From Alphaproteobacteria bacterium (GTDB lineage: Bacteria > Pseudomonadota > Alphaproteobacteria > Micavibrionales > Micavibrionaceae): 64,000 nucleotides of DNA. Both the position numbers and the translations under genes were made by a program. The stretch lies in NCBI GenBank assembly GCA_030427385.1, contig JAUHWR010000001.1, positions 868,001 to 932,000 of the forward strand, in the 5' to 3' direction. Positions 44,168 through 53,479 of this stretch are shown here, in pieces; within the stretch, counting starts at the first letter, position 1, and each line of letters opens with the position of its first letter. A model generated the notes under the pieces. The model was not told the origin of the DNA and made no database searches. It worked only from the letters and a program-made list of their open reading frames with translations.

Positions 44168-44887
44168 TTAGATTATATCCGGCATATCGGAAAAAATAGC
44201 TTTAATACCCTGTTCAAAAAGCCATTCGGCGCGCTCTTCGTCATTAATTGTATAAGCGAGAAGGGGCTTATTATAGGCGGCCAGTTGCATGATTTGCTCC
44301 TGTGTAATGGTATTGCCGTTTACATTGATGGTTGAGGCTTTCAAATGATCCGCAATATCACGCCAATTTTCAGGGATATCTGTATCCAGCAAATAACCAC
44401 GCGCCCAGTCCGGCGCTAAATCCAGACATACTTCCAGACTTTGAATGTTAAATGATGACAATAATAGGCGATCCGGCTCATCCCAGTATGTTGCAAGCAT
44501 ATCCAAAGCCGCCTCGGTTGTTTCAACCTCTCGCGACGGGCATGGTTTCATTTCCAAATTAAGCCCCATATCGCGCTCAATGATGGCATCCAGTGCCTCT
44601 TCTAAGGTTGGCACGGGCTCACCCGCAAAGCTTTCCCCAAACCAGTTTCCTGCCTCCAGATTTTGAAGCTCCTTATAGGTGATGTCTTTCATCTGAATAT
44701 CTGCGCCAGTGATCCGTTGCAAATGATCATCATGAAAAATAACAGCGACAGAATCTTTCGTTAGCTTGACATCTAGTTCCACCCACATACAGCCCATATC
44801 TGCCGCGGTGTGAATGCCGGCGATTGTGTTTTCAGGAGCATAGGCAGCCGCGCCGCGATGTCCGATAATTTTTGGAAGTATCAACAT
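44168..44887 (-). CDS. glpQ: Glycerophosphodiester phosphodiesterase
   Basis: The enzyme hydrolyses glycerophosphodiesters to glycerol-3-phosphate and an alcohol. The 239-residue protein, without a signal peptide, has the GDPD start KIIGHRGAAAYAPENTIAGI and VELDVKLTKDSVAVIFHDDHLQRIT, with the His-Glu-Asp-His residues for metal and catalysis. It is a cytosolic UgpQ-type enzyme by length. Near btaBA it could recycle head groups from phospholipids. Confidence 0.94.
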   Translation of the reverse strand: MLILPKIIGHRGAAAYAPENTIAGIHTAADMGCMWVELDVKLTKDSVAVIFHDDHLQRITGADIQMKDITYKELQNLEAGNWFGESFAGEPVPTLEEALDAIIERDMGLNLEMKPCPSREVETTEAALDMLATYWDEPDRLLLSSFNIQSLEVCLDLAPDWARGYLLDTDIPENWRDIADHLKASTINVNGNTITQEQIMQLAAYNKPLLAYTINDEERAEWLFEQGIKAIFSDMPDII

Positions 44888-44935
44888 AAATCAGGTTATA
44901 GCGTGAAGTGAGTGGGAAACGAAGCGTTTATTTTC

Positions 44936-44965
44936 TTGATCACGCATTATGATTATGTATATTAT
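44936..44965 (+). promoter_or_regulatory. Promoter of the 115-residue gene
   Basis: TTGATC (44936-44941) and TATTAT (44960-44965) are 18 bases apart and lie 25 bases before the ATG at 44991, which has an AAGGAGA site. Confidence 0.5.
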
Positions 44966-44990
44966 AAATAACAATATAAAGGAGAATTTC

Positions 44991-45338
44991 ATGTCAATAT
45001 CATTCTTTGAAGAACTAATGTTTGGTGATCCAGAAGGAGATTATGGACGAGTTTTAAGGTACAAGCATAATGATATTGAATACGACGAAGGTACTCTGAA
45101 AGGGGCGTGGGTCTTATGCCGGGTATGGGATCGCAAAACTTTTACCATAGGAGATGGCGAAACAATGACCTTTGAAAAGGGCCAAAATGTTACATTTTCT
45201 ATTAATAAAAAACTTTTAACAGGTGAAATAACCGGCCTTAAGGACGGCACAATGATTGATGTCAAATACACCGATGATGCCGGAGAAGAGCAATGGACAG
45301 GTGCTCATATTTTTGCTGATAATGTGACACCGGCTTAA
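44991..45338 (+). CDS. Small protein with a C-terminal Tudor/SH3-like domain
   Basis: I choose the ATG at 44991 because AAGGAGA lies 7 bases upstream; an earlier in-frame ATG has no such site. The 115-residue product begins MSISFFEELMFGD. Its last 55 residues form a small beta barrel (KGQNVTFSINKKLLTGEITG, then MIDVKYTDDAGEEQWTGAHI), as in DUF2945/Tudor-like families that bind nucleic acid or peptides. Match is tentative. Confidence 0.6.
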   Translation: MSISFFEELMFGDPEGDYGRVLRYKHNDIEYDEGTLKGAWVLCRVWDRKTFTIGDGETMTFEKGQNVTFSINKKLLTGEITGLKDGTMIDVKYTDDAGEEQWTGAHIFADNVTPA

Positions 45339-45351
45339 TAATATCTCTTCC

Positions 45352-45720
45352 TTATTCTTCTAAATAAAAATATGTGTTTCTATAGGATATAGCGGGCTTA
45401 AACCCGTTTTCTGCCATTTCGTTCATCATCTCTCGACCAGCATAGTAATATTGACGATCAAAAAAGCCATTACGGACAAGTTCTTCCGCAATCTGATATT
45501 TCTCAAACTCTTCTGACCAAAATGCGCGCACTTGATATAGATAAACATCGGCGGCAAATATGGTGGGCGCAATATCACTATGCTTAATCCATCCATTACG
45601 TTGCCCAATATAAAAATAACTCATCATTCCCGCGAAACAGAAAGCAATAAGCATAAGACATAGCAAAATACGCCGAAAGGATTTGTGCGCCTTCGGTAAA
45701 GGGTTGCGTTTATACGTCAT
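45352..45720 (-). CDS. Small single-pass membrane protein, unknown
   Basis: This 122-residue protein has a basic start (YKRNPLPKAHKSFRR), one membrane helix (about 18-38) and an acidic, Tyr-rich outer part (EEFEKYQIAEELVRNGFFDRQYYYAGREM). It lies 105 bases after pnp, beyond the pnp terminator, and is convergent with the Tudor-like gene. Unknown family. Confidence 0.6.
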   Translation of the reverse strand: MTYKRNPLPKAHKSFRRILLCLMLIAFCFAGMMSYFYIGQRNGWIKHSDIAPTIFAADVYLYQVRAFWSEEFEKYQIAEELVRNGFFDRQYYYAGREMMNEMAENGFKPAISYRNTYFYLEE

Positions 45721-45765
45721 ATTAACATTATAACACTAATTTATTCGAAGCATGAATTTTACAAA

Positions 45766-45803
45766 TAAAAAAGGAGCGCTTCTTGGATAGAACGCTCCTT
45801 TTA
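45766..45803. terminator. Bidirectional-type terminator downstream of pnp
   Basis: AAAAGGAGCG and CGCTCCTTTT flank a 14-base loop (45769-45778 with 45793-45802), with A/T runs on both sides. On the minus strand it ends pnp transcription. Confidence 0.8.
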
Positions 45804-45824
45804 TAACTAAATTCACTTAAAAGC

Positions 45825-47960
45825 TTACCCTTCGGCAGCTTCTTTTTCCGGCTTCGCAATTGGCTCACCAGTTTTTTGATCAACACGTTTCATGGAAAGC
45901 TTCACTTTACCGCGATCATCCATACCAATGACTAATACTTTCACCGCTTCACCTTCATTAACAACGTCAGTTGTTTTGGCTGTGCGGTCATTTTGTAGTT
46001 CAGAGATATGAACCAAGCCGTCTTTTGCGCCCATAAAGTTAACAAACGCACCAAAATCAACGCATTTTACGACTTTACCATCGTAAACCTTGCCAACCTC
46101 AGGCTCATCTGTCAGACCTTTGATCCAGTTCACCGCATCATCTAAAGATTTTTGCTCGGATGCTGCGACTTTTACGGTGCCATCATCATCGATATCAATT
46201 TTCGCGCCGGTTGTTTCGCAAATTTCGCGAATAACCTTACCGCCGGTTCCGATAATATCGCGGATTTTATCCGTTGGAACTTTTAATGTGACAATCTGTG
46301 GTGCATGCTCGGACAATCCTGTACGTGATGTATCCAACGCCTTTGCCATTTCGCCAAGAATATGCATACGTCCGTTTTTGGCTTGCTCCAAGGCAACTTC
46401 CATAATTTCCTGCGTAATGGATGTAATTTTAATATCCATTTGTAAGGACGTAATCCCATCGGCAGTTCCCGCAACTTTGAAATCCATATCCCCAAGGTGA
46501 TCTTCATCACCAAGAATATCTGTCAAAACCGCAAAATCTTTCCCTTCTTTAATCAAGCCCATCGCAATACCCGCAACCGGACGTGGCAAAGGAACACCGG
46601 CATCCATCAGAGAAAGCGACGTACCGCAAACCGTTGCCATTGAAGATGACCCGTTTGATTCAGTAATTTCGGATACAACACGCATCGTATAAGGGAAATC
46701 AGCCGCATCAGGTAATAAAGGACGAATGGCGCGCCATGCTAGTTTGCCATGACCAATCTCACGGCGACCCGGAGAGCCCATACGACCTGCTTCACCAACT
46801 GAATAAGGCGGGAAGTTATAATGAAGCATAAAACGTTCACGGTAATCGCCGTGAAGCGCATCAATCATTTGTTCATCTGACCCTGTTCCAAGCGTTGTCA
46901 CAACAATCGCCTGCGTTTCGCCGCGCGTAAATAATGCTGAACCATGCGTACGTGGCAATAAACCAACTTCTGCAACAATCGGACGTACAGTTTTAGTATC
47001 GCGACCATCAATACGGTTGCCTGTTTTCAAGATATCTCCGCGTACCACATCTGCCTCGACTGATTTAAACATGGAATTTAACAATGCCTGATCGATCCCA
47101 TTTTCTTCATCTAAAAATGCTTCAATCGCGGTATCACGAACATTACCAACCGCGGCATAACGCTCTTGCTTTTCTTTAATGCTATAGGCCTTTGACACGT
47201 CTTTTTCGAATTTCTTCTTCATGTCTTTGGCAAGCTTTTCTTTAACAGGATCAGCTTCCGGAAGATCCCATGGGTCTTTCGCGGCCATTTCGGCAAATTC
47301 GATAATGCCGTCAATCACAGATTTATAAGCCTTTTGACCATGTGCCACAGCGCCCAACATCACATCTTCAGATAACTCAGATGCTTCGGATTCAACCATC
47401 AACACACCTTCAACCGTACCGGCAACAACCAAATCAAGATTGGACTCTTTTTGCTCTTCCAATGTTGGGTTAATGACATATTCATTATTAATATAGCCCA
47501 CACGTGCCGCGCCAATCGGGCCCATAAACGGAATGCCTGAAATCGTTAGTGCTGCTGAGCAACCAACCATGGCAACCATATCCGGGTCATTTTCCATGTC
47601 ATGGGTCAAAACTGTTGCGATGACCTGAACTTCATTCAAAAATCCTTTTGGAAATAGGGGACGCACCGGACGGTCAATTAAACGTGATGTTAATGTCTCT
47701 TTCTCGGTAGGCATGCCTTCGCGCTTTTTATATCCACCCGGAATTTTACCGGCGGCGTAATATTTTTCGATATAATTTACAGTTAGCGGGAAAAAATCCT
47801 GACCCGGCTTGACACTCTTTGCACCAACAACGGTACAAAGCACACTTGTTTCACCGTAAGTTGCAATCACAGCGCCATCGGCCTGACGTGCAATCTTACC
47901 AGTTTCCAAAGTCAGCGTGCGTCCGCCAAATTCGATTTCTTTTTTAAAAATGTTAAACAT
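45825..47960 (-). CDS. pnp: Polyribonucleotide nucleotidyltransferase (PNPase)
   Basis: PNPase degrades RNA 3' to 5' by phosphorolysis in the degradosome. The 711 residues have two RNase PH domains ([19 protein letters not shown] at the start; [19 protein letters not shown] in the second), then a KH domain ([13 protein letters not shown], about 562) and an S1 domain ([21 protein letters not shown], about 627). The usual rpsO neighbour is 13.5 kb away. The 232-base leader contains hairpins. Confidence 0.98.
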   Translation of the reverse strand: MFNIFKKEIEFGGRTLTLETGKIARQADGAVIATYGETSVLCTVVGAKSVKPGQDFFPLTVNYIEKYYAAGKIPGGYKKREGMPTEKETLTSRLIDRPVRPLFPKGFLNEVQVIATVLTHDMENDPDMVAMVGCSAALTISGIPFMGPIGAARVGYINNEYVINPTLEEQKESNLDLVVAGTVEGVLMVESEASELSEDVMLGAVAHGQKAYKSVIDGIIEFAEMAAKDPWDLPEADPVKEKLAKDMKKKFEKDVSKAYSIKEKQERYAAVGNVRDTAIEAFLDEENGIDQALLNSMFKSVEADVVRGDILKTGNRIDGRDTKTVRPIVAEVGLLPRTHGSALFTRGETQAIVVTTLGTGSDEQMIDALHGDYRERFMLHYNFPPYSVGEAGRMGSPGRREIGHGKLAWRAIRPLLPDAADFPYTMRVVSEITESNGSSSMATVCGTSLSLMDAGVPLPRPVAGIAMGLIKEGKDFAVLTDILGDEDHLGDMDFKVAGTADGITSLQMDIKITSITQEIMEVALEQAKNGRMHILGEMAKALDTSRTGLSEHAPQIVTLKVPTDKIRDIIGTGGKVIREICETTGAKIDIDDDGTVKVAASEQKSLDDAVNWIKGLTDEPEVGKVYDGKVVKCVDFGAFVNFMGAKDGLVHISELQNDRTAKTTDVVNEGEAVKVLVIGMDDRGKVKLSMKRVDQKTGEPIAKPEKEAAEG

Positions 47961-47991
47961 ACTTTTCTTTCTTTCATAATATTAAGAAGCC

Positions 47992-48010
47992 CTTTTTCCC
48001 TATGAAAAAG
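47992..48010 (-). promoter_or_regulatory. Hairpin in the pnp leader
   Basis: CTTTTTC and GAAAAAG (47992-47998 with 48004-48010) form a 7-bp stem with a 5-base loop, 32 bases upstream of the pnp ATG. A second possible GCGC hairpin lies nearby at about 48012-48026. In enterobacteria pnp is autoregulated through leader stems; whether this applies here is not known. Confidence 0.35.
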
Positions 48011-48192
48011 AGCGCATGAAACGCGCAGATGCTAAACCATCAATGTTTTGAAAAGCTTTGGTCCCGGGTGGACTGTTAAAAACAAAGCCTAAATCTTTGC
48101 TCTTAATCGTCAACCTGAAAACCACATCTCGCGCCTTTCACGCCTTTTTTATGCCATGAACAATGCGCTAAGTCAAAGTCTTATTCACCTCA

Positions 48193-49317
48193 TTAAGCGG
48201 CGGCAATCTCGGGAAAGCTAATTTGTGCATCCATGAATTTTTTTGCGGCGGCGGCAACTTCAGGATCAAAGGGCAGGGAGGTTTCTATCAATTCAAACGC
48301 CCCTTTGTGATAGACCGTTTCCAGGCAGTGACCTTGCGCAACCTCTCCGGCCTGAGCCGCTGACCATGCGGGCAGAATGACATGATTATCTTTATATTTA
48401 AAATGGGGGGGATGTTCATCGCCATATATTTCTCGTAAACAAGCTTTATCTTTACCCATTATTTTTGAGATTTGGCTTAAAACAACATCCATATGCACCA
48501 TTTGAAAGTGTCCCTTATCATCGGTTTGGATATTTCCCCCTAAGCATGAGCCATCGGGTAATTTACATGTCAATATTTTGGGCGCGCGTATGCGCTCTGT
48601 GCGAATTACTGCATCACCGGTTTCATTTCCAGTTTCAAACTTCATTTTGCTCTCAGGCTTATTATGCGCCACAGCAATCCACGCATCTAACATTGATTTT
48701 CGTGGCTTTGTTTCAGGCTTGCCTTTTTTGGAATACTTATCGACTTCAACTTTTTCCTTGAACCAGCCATAGAGCGCCTCGGCATGTTCAGTGGGGATAT
48801 AATTACGTATAATTTTGGCGGTGTTTTTATATGTGTCTGCCCAATCGCGTTCAATGCCAAAAGAATCAATTAATAAATTTGCGCCCGGAACCAGAAGTAC
48901 TTCCTGATTATAAAACGGATTTAAGCGAACCTCTGCTATTCGTCCCATTTGATGAGCATGGCTATAAGCTGAGGAATTCGTTGCTATTTCAATCTCTGAG
49001 CGGGGAAAATTATAAGCATCATGATTTCCAACCAGACCATGATCTATATGCTGTACAGCCGATAATGCATTCCATGCATCCGCCGAATCTTTATTACTCA
49101 TATCACCCAGACATACAATTCGTGTCGTAATGCCGTCGGATTCTTCTAATTGAAATGCATGAAGACGTAATTGGTGAATGTGATCCATTGCACTGCGACC
49201 ATCTACACGCTGTGCAGGTTTATCGTCTTTATGAACGTCCTCACCGTGATGGGCGCATGTAAAATATATTGTTCTTAAACTATTGCAATCACTTGCATTT
49301 TCCTGCATATGAGCCAT
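48193..49317 (-). CDS. Calcineurin-like phosphoesterase, degenerate
   Basis: The start is the ATG at 49317, which follows GGGAGGG by 8 bases. The 374-residue product has two of the metallophosphoesterase motifs, VCLGDMSNKDS and LVGNHDAY, and a later His (VAHNKPES). The first motif (D-x-H) reads TCAHHGED, and no GHxH is seen, so catalytic metal binding may be reduced. The protein is cytosolic with no signal peptide. It follows sodB, separated by a strong hairpin that covers its ribosome-binding site. Substrate unknown. Confidence 0.6.
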   Translation of the reverse strand: MAHMQENASDCNSLRTIYFTCAHHGEDVHKDDKPAQRVDGRSAMDHIHQLRLHAFQLEESDGITTRIVCLGDMSNKDSADAWNALSAVQHIDHGLVGNHDAYNFPRSEIEIATNSSAYSHAHQMGRIAEVRLNPFYNQEVLLVPGANLLIDSFGIERDWADTYKNTAKIIRNYIPTEHAEALYGWFKEKVEVDKYSKKGKPETKPRKSMLDAWIAVAHNKPESKMKFETGNETGDAVIRTERIRAPKILTCKLPDGSCLGGNIQTDDKGHFQMVHMDVVLSQISKIMGKDKACLREIYGDEHPPHFKYKDNHVILPAWSAAQAGEVAQGHCLETVYHKGAFELIETSLPFDPEVAAAAKKFMDAQISFPEIAAA

Positions 49318-49322
49318 AACAA

Positions 49323-49371
49323 AAACCCTCCCTTTTTGTTGCCTAAGGTGAGTAACAAAAAGAAAGGGTTT
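49323..49371 (-). terminator. 18-bp hairpin after sodB that also covers the next gene's ribosome-binding site
   Basis: The two 18-base arms (49323-49340 and 49354-49371) pair at every position in the minus-strand RNA, with two G-U pairs and a 13-base loop. The hairpin starts 20 bases after the sodB stop and is followed by TTGTTATG. It looks like a sodB terminator, yet its 3' arm contains GGGAGGG, the Shine-Dalgarno sequence of the downstream gene. Confidence 0.7.
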
Positions 49372-49390
49372 AATGCAAGAAAAAAAAGGC

Positions 49391-50011
49391 TTATGCCGCG
49401 ATTTTTTGCGGACCTTTTTCAAATAGCTCGGCTACATAATCCCAATTCACCAAATTATCAACGAATGCTTCCAAATATTTCGGGCGGGCATTACGATAAT
49501 CAATGTAATAAGAATGCTCCCATACGTCACAACCTAAGATAGGTGTCTTACCGTGAATAAGTGGGTTTTCACCATTGGGTGTATTCGTTACTTCCAATTT
49601 GCCGGTTTTGTTATCTTGCGCCAACCAGACCCATCCTGACCCGAATTGACCCGTTCCTTTTTTAACGAACTCATCGCGAAAACTTTCATATCCGCCAATA
49701 TCACTATCAATTTTTGATTGCAATGATCCGGGAAGTGACGTGCCGCCGCCGCCTGACTTCATCCAGTTCCAAAAATGCAGATGGTTGTAATGTTGCCCCA
49801 GTTGATTAAACAAACCAGGCTTATTTTTATATGCCCAAACCATGGCATCTTCCAAAGATGCATTTTCTTGACCTGTACCTTGAATCAATTCATTGCCTTT
49901 ATCGACATAGGCTTTATGGTGTTTATCATGATGATATTCTAATGTCTCCGAAGACATATAAGGGCCAAGCGCATCATAGGAATAGGGAAGATCAGGTAAT
50001 TTAAATGTCAT
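49391..50011 (-). CDS. sodB: Superoxide dismutase [Fe or Mn]
   Basis: The enzyme disproportionates superoxide in the cytoplasm. The 206-residue protein starts FKLPDLPYSYDALGPYMS and has the metal ligands in YHHDKHHKAYVD (His27), NHLHFW (about 80), and CDVWEHSYYIDYRNARPKYLEAF (Asp and His about 165). The QFGSGWVWL segment fits the iron type. A strong GGAG ribosome-binding site is present. It is divergent from the NDUFAF6-like gene. Confidence 0.96.
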   Translation of the reverse strand: MTFKLPDLPYSYDALGPYMSSETLEYHHDKHHKAYVDKGNELIQGTGQENASLEDAMVWAYKNKPGLFNQLGQHYNHLHFWNWMKSGGGGTSLPGSLQSKIDSDIGGYESFRDEFVKKGTGQFGSGWVWLAQDNKTGKLEVTNTPNGENPLIHGKTPILGCDVWEHSYYIDYRNARPKYLEAFVDNLVNWDYVAELFEKGPQKIAA

Positions 50012-50084
50012 TTTGTTTCTCCTTTTTGTTCGATGATCATATATTATCTTACCAATAACCTAAGCAGTTAGTTTCAAATAGCAA

Positions 50085-50825
50085 ATGGAAAAATTAGATA
50101 CTTATCTCCGTGAAGAACTACAAAAATGTGACCCTGATCGCTATCTGGTTAGCCTTTTTGCGCCGAAAGATCGGCGTGAAGCCTTATGGGCGTTATTTCT
50201 TTTTAATCATGAGATTTCCAAAACGCGTTTTGTCGTCACCGAAACCCAGCTCGGCCTTATACGTTTGCAATGGTGGCGGGAGGAAATTGACAAGCTTTAC
50301 AAACAACATTTGGCACCCGATCACCCTGTTCTTCAAGGCTTAGAAGCCGCCATACGTAATTATGCCCTGCCTAAAGCGTTGTTTGATAATATGATCTTTG
50401 CACGCGAATTTGATTTGGAAGATGTCAGTCCGCAAGGGTTAGAGGGGCTGATTAATTATGCCGATTTGACGACGACGCCGCTCAATAAACTGGCTCTTCA
50501 AATTTGCGGTGATGACCCAATGGAGGAGGTCGTGCAGGATATTTCAGTTTTTTCGGCTCTACTTCACTTATTCCGGCTTATTCCCGTCCATCAAAAACAT
50601 AATTTTATTCTGCTGCCGGAAACGATGCAGGAAGCGGTTCAGGAGAAGTTGATGACCTACATTAAGATTAAGCCGCAATCACCTTTATTAAAAGCGCAAT
50701 ATGCATTATCGAAGATTTATCTGAAACAACTCAAATCGGTTCATTTTGATGTCAATGACCCTATATTGAATAAGCCGCCTAGGTTCAAAGAATTACGGGT
50801 TGCTTTGTCCGTATCATGTCTTTAA
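50085..50825 (+). CDS. Squalene/phytoene-synthase-fold protein, NDUFAF6-like
   Basis: The 246-residue protein belongs to the squalene/phytoene synthase superfamily, with CDPDRYLVSLFAPKDRREALWALFLFNHEISKTR at its start (given here only by its ends, CDPDRY and SKTR). It lacks the two Asp-rich DxxxD motifs of true prenyl synthases, like NDUFAF6 of mitochondrial complex I assembly and its alphaproteobacterial relatives. A role in complex I assembly is a reasonable guess. The 3' end overlaps convergent carA by 41 bases. Confidence 0.75.
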   Translation: MEKLDTYLREELQKCDPDRYLVSLFAPKDRREALWALFLFNHEISKTRFVVTETQLGLIRLQWWREEIDKLYKQHLAPDHPVLQGLEAAIRNYALPKALFDNMIFAREFDLEDVSPQGLEGLINYADLTTTPLNKLALQICGDDPMEEVVQDISVFSALLHLFRLIPVHQKHNFILLPETMQEAVQEKLMTYIKIKPQSPLLKAQYALSKIYLKQLKSVHFDVNDPILNKPPRFKELRVALSVSCL

Positions 50826-51960
50826 AGCGCTCAAACAAGTAATAACTATCTTGAGGGCCGGGGGAGGCTTCGGGGTGGTATTGCACCGAAAATGCCGGAT
50901 AATCTTTGACAAATAATCCTTCATTAGAGCCATCGAATAAGCTGATATGAGAGGCCGCCACATTCGCAGGCAGCGTTTTTTCCAGAACAGCAAAGCCATG
51001 ATTTTGTGATGTGATCTCCACCAGACCAGTTTTTAAATCTTTCACCGGTTGATTTGCGCCGCGGTGACCCAGATGCATTTTCTCGGTTTTCGCACCGAGC
51101 GCCAGAGCAAGCAATTGATGACCCAGACAAATACCGAAAATCGGAATGTTTTTAGTCATGAGTTCCTTAATCATCGGCACCGCATACATCGCCGTTGCCG
51201 CCGGATCGCCAGGGCCATTTGATAGAAAGACGCCATCGGGTTGATGTGCCAAGATATCCTCAGCGCTGGATTGAGCGGGCACAACAGTTACGCGGCATCC
51301 CGCCCCGACAAGACAGCGCAAGATATTGCGCTTTGCGCCGTAATCAACGGCGACGACATGAAATTCAGGGTTTTCAGCAGTGGCATATCCTTTATCGAGC
51401 GACCATAAGCCTTCCTCCCATTTATAACTTTGGGTACAGGACACATCCTTGGCAAGATCCAGACCTTCTAATCCGCTCCATGCTTTTACGTCCTTAAGGA
51501 TTTGATCAATGTCAAAGTTGCCATCAGGATGATAAACGACCGCCCCCTTTGGCGCGCCATTATCACGAATATATTGGGTCAGGGCGCGTGTGTCGATCCC
51601 GCTAATTCCGACCAGATTATATTCTTCCATCCACTCAACCAGCGTTTTTGTATTACGCCAATTTGAGGGCGCGGTCGGATCTTCGCGGACAATCATTCCA
51701 AGCGCGTACGGATTGGTGGTTTCAATATCTTCGTTATTCGTACCTACATTTCCAATATGGGGGAATGTGAAATTAATAATCTGCCCCGCATAGCTGGGGT
51801 CGGTCATAATTTCCTGATACCCCGTCATGGAGGTATTAAAACAAATCTCTCCGATTTTTTGTAATTGAGCGCCAAAGCCATAGCCTTTAAAGGTTGTGCC
51901 GTCTTCCAAAACGATAATCGCGGTTGGAATTTTCTTTGTGTGTGATTGTTCTCTAGACAT
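50785..51960 (-). CDS. carA: Carbamoyl-phosphate synthase small subunit
   Basis: CarA hydrolyses glutamine and passes ammonia to CarB for carbamoyl phosphate, used in arginine and pyrimidine synthesis. The 391 residues have the N-terminal domain with TFKGYGFG and FNTSMTGYQEIMTDPSYAGQ, then the class I glutaminase domain with the nucleophile in FGICLGHQLLALALG (about 272) and the His-Glu in SVQYHPEASPGP near the end. carB is not in the window. It is divergent from yqeY. Confidence 0.97.
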   Translation of the reverse strand: MSREQSHTKKIPTAIIVLEDGTTFKGYGFGAQLQKIGEICFNTSMTGYQEIMTDPSYAGQIINFTFPHIGNVGTNNEDIETTNPYALGMIVREDPTAPSNWRNTKTLVEWMEEYNLVGISGIDTRALTQYIRDNGAPKGAVVYHPDGNFDIDQILKDVKAWSGLEGLDLAKDVSCTQSYKWEEGLWSLDKGYATAENPEFHVVAVDYGAKRNILRCLVGAGCRVTVVPAQSSAEDILAHQPDGVFLSNGPGDPAATAMYAVPMIKELMTKNIPIFGICLGHQLLALALGAKTEKMHLGHRGANQPVKDLKTGLVEITSQNHGFAVLEKTLPANVAASHISLFDGSNEGLFVKDYPAFSVQYHPEASPGPQDSYYLFERFKDMIRTKQPVIL

Positions 51961-52013
51961 GAAACCATAACATATATAATTTGATGCTAATTACAATATT
52001 AAAGGATGGTTTT

Positions 52014-52475
52014 ATGGACAAAAGAGGTGAATTTAATACGGCAATGAAGGAAGCCATGCGTAATAAGGATGCCATTGCCCTTGCGACCATCCGTTTAATC
52101 ATGGCGGCACTAAAGGATAAAGATATTGTTGCCCGCGGCGATGGTAAGGTTGAAGGCATTACAGAAGCCGAAATTTTATCCATGTTACAATCCATGATTA
52201 AACAACGCATTGAATCCGCCAAAACTTATGCCGAAGCTGAGCGTTTTGATCTAGCGGAACGCGAAGAAATTGAGATCAAGGTCATCACTCAATTTTTACC
52301 GCAACAATTATCTGACTCTGAGATCAGTGCGAACATTGATTCACTGATCAATGAGCTTCAGGCCAATAACATAAAGGATATGGGGCGCGTCATGGCGGAG
52401 TTAAAAGCCCGCTATGCCGGTCAAATGGATATGGGTAAAGCCAGCGGGATGATCAAACAAAAACTCGCCGCATAA
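52014..52475 (+). CDS. GatB/YqeY domain protein
   Basis: The start is the ATG at 52014 with an AAGGA site; an earlier ATG at 51981 lies in the leader. The 153-residue protein, MDKRGEFNTAMKEAMRNKD, has the full YqeY fold with helices and the late tail AELKARYAGQMDMGKASGMIKQKLAA, which resembles the tRNA-binding tail of GatB. It may bind tRNA; function is not settled. In alphaproteobacteria it often sits next to carA, as here. Confidence 0.92.
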   Translation: MDKRGEFNTAMKEAMRNKDAIALATIRLIMAALKDKDIVARGDGKVEGITEAEILSMLQSMIKQRIESAKTYAEAERFDLAEREEIEIKVITQFLPQQLSDSEISANIDSLINELQANNIKDMGRVMAELKARYAGQMDMGKASGMIKQKLAA

Positions 52476-52506
52476 ATATAATTAGGTGTAATCAAGGTAA
52501 TTATTC

Positions 52507-53463
52507 ATGAAATTTTTTCTGATACTTTTTCTATTTCTTCTGCCATTTCAGGCACAGGCAAAACAATCTTTTGATGCGTGGTTAAAAACTTTTAAAGCCA
52601 GAGCCGCGCAACAGGGCATATCACAAAGTACGTTAACGCTGGCGCTGGCAAATATCAGCCCCAACATGCGTGTGATTGAATTGGACGGTAATCAACCAAG
52701 TGCCAAATGGACGTTCGCCAAATATCGTAACAAAATTGTGGATCCTGTCCGGATTAAAAAGGGACGGGAAATGTACCAAAAACATTATAAAGCCCTGAAA
52801 CAAACAGAAGCAAAATACGGTGTTCCGGCGGAAATCATTGTCGCGCTTTGGGGGGTAGAATCAAATTTCGGTGTTAACACCGGCGGCTTTGATGTTATTC
52901 CCGCATTGGCAACCTTGGCATGGGATGGGCGACGTGAAAAATTATTTACCGATGAACTAATTGCCGCGCTAAAAATTATTGATGCCGGTCATGTCACACA
53001 TAATAACATGAAGGGATCATGGGCGGGTGCCATGGGGCAATGCCAATTCATGCCGTCCAGCTTTATGCGTTTGGCGCAGGATGGAAACGGCGATGGCAAA
53101 AAAGATATATGGGGAACGGAAGAAGATGTTTTTGCCTCGGCTGCCAATTATTTATCCAAAAGCGGATGGCAATCTGGATATAGATGGGGACGTGAAGTAG
53201 TTATCCCCAAGAATTTTCCTAAAAATCTGGAGGGAATGGACGTAAAAAAACCGCTATCTTTTTGGCAAAAATCAGGTGTACGCCTTCCCGGCGGGGGAAA
53301 ACTTCCACAATCTGATAATATTTCCGCGTCCTTGATTGCGCCTGATGGGATTGGCGGCGATGCATTCCTTGCGTATGATAATTTCAGAGTGATAATGAAA
53401 TGGAACAGATCAACATACTTTGCGACATCCGTCGGATTAATTGCTGATCAAATCGCACGTTAA
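52507..53463 (+). CDS. mltB: Lytic murein transglycosylase (MltB family)
   Basis: The enzyme cleaves peptidoglycan glycan strands with formation of anhydro-muramic ends in the periplasm. The 318 residues have a signal peptide (to about 18, FQAQA-KQ), then the SLT-type domain with catalytic Glu118 in ALWGVESNFG, and the later SWAGAMGQCQFMPSSFMRLAQDGNGDGKKDIWG region (shown only by its ends, SWAGAMGQCQ and KKDIWG). No lipobox, so it is a soluble form. An AAGG site precedes the ATG. It is followed by rlpA. Confidence 0.93.
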   Translation: MKFFLILFLFLLPFQAQAKQSFDAWLKTFKARAAQQGISQSTLTLALANISPNMRVIELDGNQPSAKWTFAKYRNKIVDPVRIKKGREMYQKHYKALKQTEAKYGVPAEIIVALWGVESNFGVNTGGFDVIPALATLAWDGRREKLFTDELIAALKIIDAGHVTHNNMKGSWAGAMGQCQFMPSSFMRLAQDGNGDGKKDIWGTEEDVFASAANYLSKSGWQSGYRWGREVVIPKNFPKNLEGMDVKKPLSFWQKSGVRLPGGGKLPQSDNISASLIAPDGIGGDAFLAYDNFRVIMKWNRSTYFATSVGLIADQIAR

Positions 53464-53479
53464 ATAACGAAGATCTATT

